64,000 nucleotides of DNA from PALSA-270 sp963770245 (GTDB lineage Bacteria > Acidobacteriota > Terriglobia > Terriglobales > Acidobacteriaceae). Where the stretch lies: NCBI GenBank assembly GCA_963770245.1, contig CAVYOX010000016.1, positions 124,001 to 188,000 on the forward strand, read 5' to 3'. Both the position numbers and the translations under genes were made by a program. This document shows, piece by piece, positions 8,964-16,911 of the stretch. How positions within the stretch are numbered: the first letter of the stretch is position 1; every line of letters starts with the position of its first letter. The notes under the pieces are model-generated. The model saw only the letters and a list, made by a program, of their open reading frames with translations, did no database searches and was not told where the DNA came from.

Positions 8964-9575
8964 TCATCCGCCGTGGCCATTGCCCCCGGCTTTTTGCCGC
9001 AGATGCACGGTTCGCCGCAGGCTGGGAAGGATGGCTTCGAAGTAGGAAACTACGGCCAGCATGCGCTCCGGTTCCGACTTCATCCCCAACAAGGTCTGCT
9101 TGAAGTCCAGATCGAGCGGCAGGGGTCCGACCAGCTGAAAGGAGAGTTGTGCCTGCCCGCTCTCCGCCACCTCCTCCACCTCGGCCGCGGTCAGGGCGAT
9201 GATTTCGCGCTGCAGTTTCCGAGCCTGCTCAGTCTCATGGGCGCCGGCGGTGCCGGGTTCATCTTGCAGGTACAGGACCTCGGCCTGGAGGAAAGCCCGC
9301 TCCTGGCTGACCTCCATGACTTCGAAACGCCGGACTCCGCGGGTGATGATGTCCAGCCGCCCGTCCGGATATTCTTTGCCCACGATGACGATTTCCGCCG
9401 TACACCCGATTTCAGCGATGCCGTTTTCCTTGGCGCGCACCACGCCGAAAGGTTTTTTCCCCGACCAACATTCCGCGATCATCTGTTTGTAGCGTGGTTC
9501 GAAAATGTGCAGCGGAAGAGGGGTGCCTGGAAGCAGAACGAGGTCCAGGGGAAACAGGGGCAGGAGCGTGCTCAA
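8964..9575 (-). CDS. LON N-terminal substrate-binding domain protein
   Basis: 203 residues corresponding to the stand-alone LON substrate-binding domain (PF02190 type): LPLFPLDLVLLPGTPLPLHIFEPRY at the start, then FGVV, IGCTAEI and GRLDIITRGVRRFEV segments. There is no AAA or peptidase domain, so it is not a protease itself; such short proteins are widespread and probably act as substrate recognisers. It is first of three minus-strand genes (LON, AAA, VWA), with 94 bases before the AAA gene. Confidence 0.88.
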   Translation of the reverse strand: MSTLLPLFPLDLVLLPGTPLPLHIFEPRYKQMIAECWSGKKPFGVVRAKENGIAEIGCTAEIVIVGKEYPDGRLDIITRGVRRFEVMEVSQERAFLQAEVLYLQDEPGTAGAHETEQARKLQREIIALTAAEVEEVAESGQAQLSFQLVGPLPLDLDFKQTLLGMKSEPERMLAVVSYFEAILPSLRRTVHLRQKAGGNGHGG

Positions 9576-9671
9576 AGATAGCCTCCAAGCTTCCTCACGC
9601 CGGGGAACGCGCCTTCCCAGATTGTACGCCCGCGCTTGACTTGTCCCGACCGGTGGGAATAGAAGCTCGAC

Positions 9672-10478
9672 ATGGGTCGGTCTGGAACAACCGAACTGTC
9701 GCCGAAGGTGGTGGTGGTGACCGGCGCCTCGATGGGCATCGGCGAGGCCATCGCCCGGGCATGGGCCGATCGGGGCGCGAGCGTCGTGCTGCTATCGCGG
9801 GATGCCGGCCGCGCCGAAGCCGCCCGCGCCCGCATCGCGCACCCCGAGCGCACCTTGGCGCTAGCCTGCGATGTCCGCCATCGCGAGGAAATTGACCGCG
9901 TGGTCGCGCTTACTTTGCATCATTACGGTGCGCTCGACGTCTGGGTGAATAACGCCGGCCACGGGTTGTTGGACTCGGTGGCCGAACTGGACATGGCGTT
10001 TTGCCGCGAAACTTTCGACACCAATTTCTTCGGGGCGTTGATGGCCATGCAGGCGGTTGTTCCCGCGATGAAGCGGGCCGGGTCGGGCACGATCATCAAT
10101 ATCTCGAGCGTCGCCGGGCACATTGCGCTGCCCTATCACGCGGTCTACAGCGCGACCAAATTCGCCATGAACGCCATCGGCAACGCGGCTCGAGTGGAAC
10201 TGCTGAGCGCCGGCATCCACGTGATGACGGTTTGTCCGGGCTATGTCCGCACCGACTTTGGCGCCCATGCTTGGCGCGGCACCGAAACCAAGCAAGTCCG
10301 GCCGTCTTCGGTGCGCGGCATCCGCCCCGAGCGCGTGGCCCGGGCGGTCCTCCGAGGCTACGAAAAGAAGAAGCGGGAAGTGATCGTGCCCTGGACCATG
10401 CACCCGGTGGTCAAGCTGTATCAACTGTTTCCCGGTCTAGTGGAGTGGGGGATGCTGCGCCTGGCGCGAGCGAAATAG
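9672..10478 (+). CDS. Short-chain dehydrogenase/reductase (SDR)
   Basis: 268-residue classical SDR with the cofactor motif TGASMGIG (17-24), NNAG (93-96), catalytic serine in ISSVAG (145/146), and Y159-x3-K163 (YSATK). The arginine-containing first-strand end (LLSRD) suggests NADP(H) preference. A C-terminal extension contains a basic patch (KKKREVI) and a hydrophobic end, similar to SDRs acting on lipid-like substrates. The substrate is not predictable from sequence. It converges with the TPR gene 16 bases downstream. Confidence 0.9.
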   Translation: MGRSGTTELSPKVVVVTGASMGIGEAIARAWADRGASVVLLSRDAGRAEAARARIAHPERTLALACDVRHREEIDRVVALTLHHYGALDVWVNNAGHGLLDSVAELDMAFCRETFDTNFFGALMAMQAVVPAMKRAGSGTIINISSVAGHIALPYHAVYSATKFAMNAIGNAARVELLSAGIHVMTVCPGYVRTDFGAHAWRGTETKQVRPSSVRGIRPERVARAVLRGYEKKKREVIVPWTMHPVVKLYQLFPGLVEWGMLRLARAK

Positions 10479-10494
10479 CGGAACACCCCCCCAA

Positions 10495-10803
10495 CTATCC
10501 CAGTTCGCCGAGCATGGCTTCCATCTCGGATTGCGCATGCGAGTTGCCGGTGCGCTCGGCCGAACGAATCCCGTCGTTCAGCATTTTCTTTGCCTCTTCG
10601 GTCCGTTCGACCTTGGCCAGAGTTTGCGCTGCCATAAAATATCCCGCCGTGTAATCCGGGTGCGCCGCCAGTAACTTCCCAAACTCTGCGAGGGCGCGCT
10701 CGACCTCTCCGCTTTTCGAACACTCCATGGCAAGTCCGTAGCGGGCAAAAGCATCGTTGGGGTTCGCCGTCAAAATCTCGTTGAGCATCGCGATACGGTC
10801 CAT
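10495..10803 (-). CDS. Small tetratricopeptide-repeat protein
   Basis: 102 residues consisting almost entirely of TPR-like helices: NDAFARYGLAMECSKSGEVERALAEF and PDYTAGYFMAAQTLAKVERTEEAKKM follow the W/L-G-Y-A-F-A-P spacing. No signal peptide or membrane segment is present, so it is a cytosolic protein-interaction module. The partner is unknown and there is no operon partner on the same strand. Confidence 0.8.
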   Translation of the reverse strand: MDRIAMLNEILTANPNDAFARYGLAMECSKSGEVERALAEFGKLLAAHPDYTAGYFMAAQTLAKVERTEEAKKMLNDGIRSAERTGNSHAQSEMEAMLGELG

Positions 10804-11038
10804 AGAGGCATTTCTCAGCTTTCCCTGCGGAAGTTCCCGAGCCCCGAGGTTACTACAAAGTTCGCGCCCGCACCGTGGTGGTTAGAGCCCTGTCGGTCTC
10901 GCGGGCCAATCGGCATGGCCGATTCCTCTGGCTCCCGGGCGCGCCGCTCGGGGTCGAAAGATTCTCTTTTTCGTATTGGCGGGATTTGCTGCCTCTTGAG
11001 TACAATGTCTTTCATTCGCGAAAGCAGGAGCTGGCTCA

Positions 11039-11488
11039 TTGGCCTGTCCCTTTTTCATGCCCACCCAGCGGGCCGACGACTGTGGCTGGCCCCATCCCTC
11101 GCGCCTGCCCTTGGGCGCGGGCTGGAATGGTGTCTGCCGCGCCCCCGGCCACGAGCCTTGCGAGCCGAGCGAGCCTCAGGTGCAGCAACTGTGCAATCTG
11201 GGCTACGCCACCCGCTGCTCCCGACTGCCCAAGGAACGCACCGCCGACGCCGTCCGCTTTTCCGTCGCCCGCGACCGCGGGTCGCACCTTGAACTGTGGT
11301 TTGTCTGTGAGATGGGCCATCGGCCGGCGGCACACGGCAAGCTGGACTATGATCGAGCGAGCGGGCGATGGTCCTCTCCTCATCCCGATGCTCACATTCA
11401 GAAGATGGCGGAGTGTTACCTGGAAGCTTATTTGCTGCGTAGAATTCCTTCCCCTCCGACCGATGCCCCATTGAGCGCCAACCCATGA
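11039..11488 (+). CDS. Conserved hypothetical protein (acidobacterial type)
   Basis: 149 residues from a TTG start at 11039 with AGGAG 8 bases upstream. Seven cysteines, several near the N-terminus, could bind metal: C3, then the GVCRAPGHEPCEP region, and LCNLGYATRCSRLP. A C-terminal helix is IQKMAECYLEAYLLR. The protein resembles small conserved proteins I associate with Acidobacteria, but I know of no assigned function. It overlaps the thioesterase by 4 bases (ATGA), implying a translationally coupled operon. Confidence 0.7.
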   Translation: MACPFFMPTQRADDCGWPHPSRLPLGAGWNGVCRAPGHEPCEPSEPQVQQLCNLGYATRCSRLPKERTADAVRFSVARDRGSHLELWFVCEMGHRPAAHGKLDYDRASGRWSSPHPDAHIQKMAECYLEAYLLRRIPSPPTDAPLSANP

Positions 11489-11991
11489 GCCCCAACAATG
11501 ATTTGCAAATGCCCCGCCCGGTCCGCGACTCCCAATCGGAGATGAACGAAATTGTTCTGCCCAACGATGCCAACCCGCTCAGCGCCCTGCTGGGCGGCCG
11601 CCTCATGCACTGGATTGATATGGCGGGCGCCATGGCGGCTCACCGCCACTCCCGCAACTACGTGGTCACCGCGGCCATCGACCACCTGGATTTTTGGGTC
11701 GCGGTGCACGTGGGCGATTTGGTCATCCTGCGCTCCTCGGTCAACCGCGTGTTCCACAGCTCGATGGAAGTAGGAGTCAAGGTCTGGGTGGAGAACTATA
11801 TCGTGGACACTTGCGAGCACGTCAGCTCGGCGTACTTGACCTTCGTAGCGGTAGACGGGAAGGGGAATCGTGTGTCGGTGGCTCCGGTCGTGCCTGAAAC
11901 TGAGGAGCAGAGGCGGCGCTATGATGACGCCGGCCGCCGTCGCGAGATTCGCCGCAACGAACTCGAGCGGCGCAAGGATCGGCGAGGGTAG
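11485..11991 (+). CDS. Hotdog-fold acyl-CoA thioesterase
   Basis: 168 residues. The hotdog signature covers LPNDANPLSALLGGRLMHWIDMAGAMAAHRHS, where N-A-N-P...GG-x-L-M-x-W-I-D is the catalytic helix and loop of YciA/BACH-type acyl-CoA thioesterases, followed by VTAAIDHLDF and the long central strand. The tail is highly charged (RRREIRRNELERRKDRR). It should hydrolyse acyl-CoA to fatty acid and CoA in the cytosol. The ATG overlaps the stop of the preceding gene. Confidence 0.88.
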   Translation: MSPNNDLQMPRPVRDSQSEMNEIVLPNDANPLSALLGGRLMHWIDMAGAMAAHRHSRNYVVTAAIDHLDFWVAVHVGDLVILRSSVNRVFHSSMEVGVKVWVENYIVDTCEHVSSAYLTFVAVDGKGNRVSVAPVVPETEEQRRRYDDAGRRREIRRNELERRKDRRG

Positions 11992-12070
11992 GCTGCCGGT
12001 TCCGGAATGAATCGGGCTTTCGCCGCGGCCGGTCGCTCGCTTCGGGCCGCGACGGTCCTATTCCGGAAAT

Positions 12071-12086
12071 CGTGACGGGGATCACA
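12071..12086. promoter_or_regulatory. CRP/FNR-type palindrome upstream of cydA
   Basis: CGTGA-N6-TCACA, matching 9 of 10 half-site positions of the CRP/HcpR-type consensus TGTGA-N6-TCACA. It ends 53 bases before the cydA ATG, a distance suitable for control of cydAB. A similar 16-bp site lies upstream of the multiheme cytochrome cluster (28033-28048). Confidence 0.55.
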
Positions 12087-12139
12087 TCCTCGCGCATCAA
12101 TGGGCGATCAAATTCCGCGTTTCGAACTGGACTCCCTCG

Positions 12140-13489
12140 ATGGATAGCGCGCTCCTGGTTCATCGTCTGCACTTCGCCTTCACCATCACCTTCCACTATC
12201 TTTTTCCCCAGCTCACGATGGGCCTGGCGCCCCTGATCGTCGTGCTGAAGACCCTGGCTCTCCGCAGCCAAGACGAGAATCGCCGAGAACTCTACCGCCA
12301 GGCGGCGCGCTTTTGGGCGCGCATTTTCGGCATCAACTTCGTAGTTGGGGTGGTGACCGGCATTCCCATGGAGTTTCAATTCGGTACCAACTGGTCTTTG
12401 TTCTCACGCTTTGCGGGCGGCGTGATCGGCCAGACCCTGGCCATGGAAGGCTTGTTCGCCTTCTTTCTGGAATCGTCTTTTCTGGGATTGTTTCTCTACG
12501 GGGAAAAACGGCTCAGCCCGCGAGCCCATTGGTGGTCGGCGGTGGCGGTCTTTCTCGGATCGTGGCTGTCGGGTTTCTTTATCATCGCCACCGATGCCTG
12601 GATGCAGCATCCGGTGGGCTACGCCTTCAATTCCCAGGGTGCGGTCGAACTCTCGAGTTTTTGGCAGCTGGTGCTGAATCCCTGGGCGTGGTGGCAGTAC
12701 GCCCACAACATGAGCGGGGCAGCCATCACCGGCGCCTTCGTCATGGCGTCGGTCGGCGGGTTCTACCTGCTCGGGGGCAAGTATCTGGAACATGCCAAGA
12801 TTTTTGTGCGCGTTGGGGTGGTCGCCGGATGCGCCTTCAGCATCCTGCAATTGTTTCCCACCGGAGACGGCCAGGGCAGAATGATCGCGCGCTACCAACC
12901 GGTCACGCTGGCCGCCATGGAAGCCCTTTTCGCCAGCCAACCCGGAGCTCCGCTGGTCCTGCTCGGGCAGCCGGATGTGAACCAGCGCAGAATTGACAAC
13001 CCCTTGGTCGTCCCCGAGATGCTCAGCGTGTTGACCTACCGGCGATGGCAGGCGCAAGTCCAAGGCCTCGACGCCTTTCCCCCCAACTTGTGGCCCGACA
13101 ACATCCCCTTGCTCTACTACAGCTACCACATCATGGTGGGGCTCGGAACGGTCTTCATTGCCATCATGGGAGTGTCGGCGTTTCTGCTTGGGCGAGGGAA
13201 GTTATTCGATGCGCGCTGGATGCTGTGGATTTTGCTGTTGAGCCTTCCATTCCCTTACATCGCCAACACTGCCGGCTGGATGACGGCAGAGCTCGGTCGC
13301 CAGCCTTGGCTGGTCTACGGATTGATGCGCACCGCCGATGGCTATTCCAAGCTGGTCTCGGCCGGCAACGGCATGTTCACCCTGCTCGGTTTCATGGGGA
13401 TGTACCTGGGGATGGGGGTTGTATTCTTATTCTTGATCCACCGCGAAATTGAGCGCGGCCCGGTCGCGGATTCGGCAGCTGCGCACTGA
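12140..13489 (+). CDS. cydA: Cytochrome bd-type quinol oxidase subunit I
   Basis: 449 residues, about nine membrane helices. Features of subunit I are the N-terminal haem region VHRLHFAFTITFHYLFPQ (H8, H11, H19), PMEFQFGTNW, the long helix MEGLFAFFLESSFLG, DAWMQHPVGY and the GRQPW motif. The quinol-binding loop is short compared with the E. coli enzyme (522 residues), placing it in the cyanide-insensitive-type (CioA) subgroup. It oxidises quinol and reduces oxygen with high affinity in the inner membrane. It forms an operon with cydB 33 bases downstream, and a CRP/FNR-type site lies upstream. Confidence 0.95.
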   Translation: MDSALLVHRLHFAFTITFHYLFPQLTMGLAPLIVVLKTLALRSQDENRRELYRQAARFWARIFGINFVVGVVTGIPMEFQFGTNWSLFSRFAGGVIGQTLAMEGLFAFFLESSFLGLFLYGEKRLSPRAHWWSAVAVFLGSWLSGFFIIATDAWMQHPVGYAFNSQGAVELSSFWQLVLNPWAWWQYAHNMSGAAITGAFVMASVGGFYLLGGKYLEHAKIFVRVGVVAGCAFSILQLFPTGDGQGRMIARYQPVTLAAMEALFASQPGAPLVLLGQPDVNQRRIDNPLVVPEMLSVLTYRRWQAQVQGLDAFPPNLWPDNIPLLYYSYHIMVGLGTVFIAIMGVSAFLLGRGKLFDARWMLWILLLSLPFPYIANTAGWMTAELGRQPWLVYGLMRTADGYSKLVSAGNGMFTLLGFMGMYLGMGVVFLFLIHREIERGPVADSAAAH

Positions 13490-13522
13490 GAGAGAGAGAG
13501 GCCTCCCAGTCCCGAGGCATGT

Positions 13523-14575
13523 ATGCCAACACTCTGGTTCATCATCGTCGCCTTGATGCTGGCGGCCTACGTCGTGCTCGACGGTTTCGATCTGGGTGCG
13601 GGCGTCATCTATCTGCTGGTTGCCCACACGGGCGAGGAGCGCCGCATGGTCCGGCGCGCCATTGGACCGGTGTGGGACGGCAATGAAGTCTGGCTGCTGG
13701 CCACTGGCGGTACCCTCTACTTTGCCTTCCCCCAGCTCTACGCCTCGAGCTTCAGCGGCTTCTATCTTCCCTTGATGATGGTGCTATGGCTGCTCATGCT
13801 GCGCGGCCTCGGCATTGAACTGCGCACGCACGTCGACAATCCCGTCTGGCAGGGATTCTTCGATGTCGTCTTTTCTGGTGCGAGCGCTCTTTTGCCCATC
13901 TTCTTCGGCGCTGCCCTGGGGAATGTGATCCGCGGCGTACCGCTCGGTCCGGATGGCTACTTCTTCGAACCGTTGTGGACCAACTTCCGGACGGGCTCCG
14001 AGCCCGGGATTTTGGATTGGTACACGGTGATGGCCGGCATGGTGGCGCTGGTCGGCCTGACCGCGCACGGGGCGCTCTATGTGGCCCTCAAGACCGAGGC
14101 GGAATTGGCCGAGCGCTCCCGCCGGCTGGCTGTCGGGTTGTGGCCGGTCCAGCTGATTCTGACCCTCCTCAGCCTGGCCGCCACTTACTACGTGCGGCCT
14201 CAGGTGATGAACAATTATCGCGAATATCCGATTGGTTTGCTGGTGCCGCTGGTCGTCCTCGGCGGTCTTGGGCTGATGATTTGGGGATCGGGCAGGGGAG
14301 GTTCGGTGGGCAAACAGAAGCTGGCCTTCGTGGGATCAGGTCTCTACCTGACGGCCATGCTGGTGGGAGCGGTATTTGCCCTCTACCCCATGGTGCTGCC
14401 CTCGAGCACCGATCCCGCCTACAGCCTGACCATCGAGCGCACCGCCGCCGGACATCACGGCCTGGTGGTCGGGGTCCTCTGGTGGCTGATCGGAATCGTG
14501 ATGACTCTCGGATACTTCGTCTTCGTCTACCGCATGTTCCGGGGTAAGGTCAGCCTCGAAGGCGGAGGCTACTGA
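13523..14575 (+). CDS. cydB: Cytochrome bd-type quinol oxidase subunit II
   Basis: 350 residues, eight or nine predicted membrane helices. The start MPTLWFIIVALMLAAYVVLDGFDLGAG and the GPVWDGNEVWLLATGG motif are hallmarks of CydB, as are the FPxLYAS segment and the C-terminal VVGVLWWLIGIVMTLGYFVFVYR helix. It partners CydA in the terminal oxidase. A short GA-dinucleotide run precedes the gene (about 13489-13501). No CydX-like small ORF was identified downstream. Confidence 0.95.
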   Translation: MPTLWFIIVALMLAAYVVLDGFDLGAGVIYLLVAHTGEERRMVRRAIGPVWDGNEVWLLATGGTLYFAFPQLYASSFSGFYLPLMMVLWLLMLRGLGIELRTHVDNPVWQGFFDVVFSGASALLPIFFGAALGNVIRGVPLGPDGYFFEPLWTNFRTGSEPGILDWYTVMAGMVALVGLTAHGALYVALKTEAELAERSRRLAVGLWPVQLILTLLSLAATYYVRPQVMNNYREYPIGLLVPLVVLGGLGLMIWGSGRGGSVGKQKLAFVGSGLYLTAMLVGAVFALYPMVLPSSTDPAYSLTIERTAAGHHGLVVGVLWWLIGIVMTLGYFVFVYRMFRGKVSLEGGGY

Positions 14576-14744
14576 CCTCGTTTCGAAGCCGCCCGGGTGG
14601 TGAGCGAGGCCAGCGCACCGAGAAATCTGTTTCGCGGGCCGGCAAGCAGAAAACAGATCCCCCGACGCTGGTGGCTTCTTTGAAACCCGAGCAACCCCAC
14701 TGACAATCCCGGCAGGCATTCGCCGGCAGAGACTAGAAGGTGGG

Positions 14745-15695
14745 CTACTTCTTGTCCGGATTCGGGTCAGCCGGTTTGTCCGGAGCTTGCGCCGGGTTCG
14801 CGTCAGCCGGTTTGTCTGGAGCTTGGGCCGGGTTCTTGTCGGGGGCGGTGGCGGCCGGTGGGGAAGGTTTTTGCGCGGTCTTGTCCTGGATCGAGAGCAG
14901 CTCCACTTCGAAAATGAGTGTCGAATCGGGCCCAATGTCGGGGCTCGGAGAATGCTCGGCGTAGCCCAGTTCGGCCGGAATGAACAGTTGCCACTTCGAT
15001 CCCACCGGCATGAGAGGAAGCGCCTCCATCCATCCTTTGATGACGCCGTTGATGGGGAAAGTCACCGGCTGCCCGCGCTTATAGGAACTGTCAAACTCGG
15101 TTCCGTTAATGAGGGTGCCGCGGTAGTTGCAAACCACAGTATCTGAAAGGCTCGGCTTAGGCCCGGTACCTTGGGTTAGAACCTTATATTGCAGGCCGCT
15201 CGGGAGCGTGACGACGCCCGCTTTCGTCTTGTTGGCCGCCAGAAAGGCCGCGCCTTCTCGCTTATTTGTCTCCCCGGTCGCCTGCATTTTTTCCTGTGCC
15301 TGCTTGCGCAACTGGTTGCTCACTTCCTGAATAGTGGCGGTGGCTTGATCGTCGGTCAACTGGGTCTTGCCGCCCGCCAGACCGTCTTTCAATCCTCTCA
15401 GCATCACGTTGGGGTCGACCTCGACCGCCTGTTTGTGGAGGTTGGCCCCCATCTTCATTCCGAGTGCGTAGCTGAACTTGTCTTTTTGCGTGGTGAGTGG
15501 TAGGGCGGTCTGGGTTTTCGCCGTGGTCGCCGTTTGGGTCTTGGCGGCAGGCTTGGTCTGAGTTTTGGCTGGAGCCGCCGGTTGAGGGTTGGCCGCTGGA
15601 GTTTGCTGAGCTTGCGAAGTTGCGATCAGCATGATTCCGGCCGCGAGTAAATGGACCGCGAAGGTGAGAGTTTTCTGCATGCTCCATTGTTTCAT
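14745..15695 (-). CDS. Exported FKBP-type peptidyl-prolyl isomerase
   Basis: 316 residues from ATG 15695. A Sec signal peptide (MQKTLTFAVHLLAAGIMLIATSQAQQ) leads into an Ala/Pro/Thr/Lys-rich linker. Next comes an FKBP N-terminal dimerisation domain (KFSYALGMKMGANLHKQ...), then the catalytic FKBP domain (LPSGLQYKVLTQGTG...FDSSYKRGQPVTFPINGVIKGWMEAL...IPAELGYAEHSPSP), as in FkpA/Mip-like periplasmic foldases. The C-terminus is a Pro/Ala/Asp/Lys low-complexity tail built of an approximately 12-residue unit (AQAPDKPAD) present twice. Upstream in-frame codons lack signal-like sequence, so the later ATG was chosen. Confidence 0.9.
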   Translation of the reverse strand: MKQWSMQKTLTFAVHLLAAGIMLIATSQAQQTPAANPQPAAPAKTQTKPAAKTQTATTAKTQTALPLTTQKDKFSYALGMKMGANLHKQAVEVDPNVMLRGLKDGLAGGKTQLTDDQATATIQEVSNQLRKQAQEKMQATGETNKREGAAFLAANKTKAGVVTLPSGLQYKVLTQGTGPKPSLSDTVVCNYRGTLINGTEFDSSYKRGQPVTFPINGVIKGWMEALPLMPVGSKWQLFIPAELGYAEHSPSPDIGPDSTLIFEVELLSIQDKTAQKPSPPAATAPDKNPAQAPDKPADANPAQAPDKPADPNPDKK

Positions 15696-15845
15696 TGTCC
15701 TGAGCCGTCGGCAAATTGGGGAGATCGGGATGGCGGAGGCAGGCTCGCTCGACCAAGCCCTCTCCCCACAAGCCATTGCCTTGCCCGCGCCCGCCGGTAC
15801 GGACCTGTATAATCAATAAGGAATTTCGATTCGGAAGGTGATGGT

Positions 15846-16697
15846 TTGAGCGCGCCCGCCCCCCCTCGACCCGGACAACCCCCGCCCGGACCGCAGCCTT
15901 TACCCGGAGTCGACGCCATTATTGCCGTGGGTTCGGGCAAGGGTGGCGTCGGCAAGACCACGCTCGCGGTGAATCTGGCGATCGCGCTGGCCAAACTGGG
16001 GCGCAAGGTCGGATTGCTCGATGCCGATGTCTATGGTCCGAATGTGCCGCTCATGCTGGGCGCGAGCGCGCAGCCCGAGGTCAGCGCCGACGGCAAGATC
16101 AATCCTCTCGCAGTGCACGGGCTCAAGGTGGTCTCGGTCGGCTTCCTGAATCCGGGCGACAAGCCGCTCATCTGGCGCGGTCCCATGCTGCACTCCATCA
16201 TCCGCCAGTTCCTCGGTTCGGTGCATTGGGGGCAGCTCGACTATCTGGTGGTGGATTTGCCTCCCGGTACGGGCGACGTGGTGCTGTCGCTGATTCAGAC
16301 GGTACCGCTCACCGGCGCCATCGTGGTTTCAACCCCGTCCGATGTTTCCTTGCAGGACGCGCGCAAGGCCATCGAAATGTTCCGCCAGATGAAAGTGGAC
16401 TTGGTGGGCATGGTCGAGAACATGAGCTACTTCGTCTGCCCGCATTGCCAGCACGAGATTGACATTTTTTCCCGCGGCGGCGCGGAGAAGACGGCCAAGC
16501 GGTTTGAGGTGGCGTTTCTCGGAAATATCCAACTCGATCCCGAGCTGCGCAAGGCCGGCGATTCCGGCCAGCCCGCGGTCTTAGAGGGAGAGGATTCTCC
16601 GCATGCCAAGTCCCTGTTCGAATTCGCCCGCAGGGTCATGGTGAGAGTCGAGGAGATCAAGGCAGCGGCCCCGGATAGCGTGATCGAAATCCAATAG
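15846..16697 (+). CDS. mrp: Mrp/NBP35-family iron-sulfur carrier ATPase
   Basis: 283 residues. The deviant Walker A GKGGVGKT (31-38) with a second Lys, the D-A-D-V-Y-G-P-N switch, and the C198-P-H-C201 pair that bridges a 4Fe-4S cluster between subunits define the Mrp/ApbC family. The N-terminus is Pro-rich and there is no MIP18/DUF59 domain. Start is a TTG at 15846 with a purine-rich upstream stretch (GGAAGGTGATGG). It delivers Fe-S clusters to apoproteins, relevant in a genome so rich in Fe-S and cytochrome enzymes. Confidence 0.92.
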   Translation: MSAPAPPRPGQPPPGPQPLPGVDAIIAVGSGKGGVGKTTLAVNLAIALAKLGRKVGLLDADVYGPNVPLMLGASAQPEVSADGKINPLAVHGLKVVSVGFLNPGDKPLIWRGPMLHSIIRQFLGSVHWGQLDYLVVDLPPGTGDVVLSLIQTVPLTGAIVVSTPSDVSLQDARKAIEMFRQMKVDLVGMVENMSYFVCPHCQHEIDIFSRGGAEKTAKRFEVAFLGNIQLDPELRKAGDSGQPAVLEGEDSPHAKSLFEFARRVMVRVEEIKAAAPDSVIEIQ

Positions 16698-16737
16698 CGG
16701 GGCTTTTTGCGAATCGGGTCGACGTTTGCCCCGGAGA

Positions 16738-16764
16738 TTGGCATTCTCGCGCCCTGAGTGCTTG
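16738..16764. promoter_or_regulatory. CIRCE operator (HrcA-binding inverted repeat)
   Basis: TTGGCATTC, a 9-base spacer and GAGTGCTTG match the CIRCE consensus TTAGCACTC-N9-GAGTGCTAA at 7 of 9 bases in each half. It ends one base before the -35 box of a good sigma70 promoter and 147 bases before hrcA. HrcA binding here would autoregulate the heat-shock operon. Confidence 0.8.
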
Positions 16765-16765
16765 C

Positions 16766-16794
16766 TTGACAGGGGCACCTGCCGTTCCTAGAAT
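16766..16794 (+). promoter_or_regulatory. Sigma70 promoter of hrcA-grpE-dnaJ
   Basis: TTGACA (16766-16771), 17-base spacer, TAGAAT (16789-16794): a perfect -35 and a 5/6 -10. Transcription would start near 16801, leaving an approximately 110-base leader before hrcA. CIRCE lies immediately upstream. Confidence 0.8.
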
Positions 16795-16911
16795 CGCAGT
16801 GGGAGCCTTCCTACGCGCTCAAGCCTAAACTTAGGGATTTAAAGGTACTTAACCAGAGGATCCCCAAGAAGCAGCTTTCCGGGTTGGGCTAAAGTGATAC
16901 AAGGAAACAAC

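Noticed and set aside
6455..9103. 882-codon plus-strand open frame
   Set aside because: It mirrors the VWA and AAA genes on the minus strand and has no domain features; such antisense frames are expected in GC-rich DNA.
13489..13501. GA-dinucleotide run as phase-variation tract of cydB
   Set aside because: It lies in the 33-base gap and only about six repeats are present, so it cannot shift a coding frame; it may just serve as a purine-rich RBS region.
14760..14840. Tandem repeat possibly acting as a regulatory array
   Set aside because: It lies inside the FKBP gene and encodes its Pro/Ala/Asp/Lys tail, so it is a coding repeat.
15781..15813. Promoter for mrp (TTGCCC and TATAAT)
   Set aside because: The TATAAT is good but the spacer to TTGCCC is 21 bases; no acceptable -35 at 16-18 bases.
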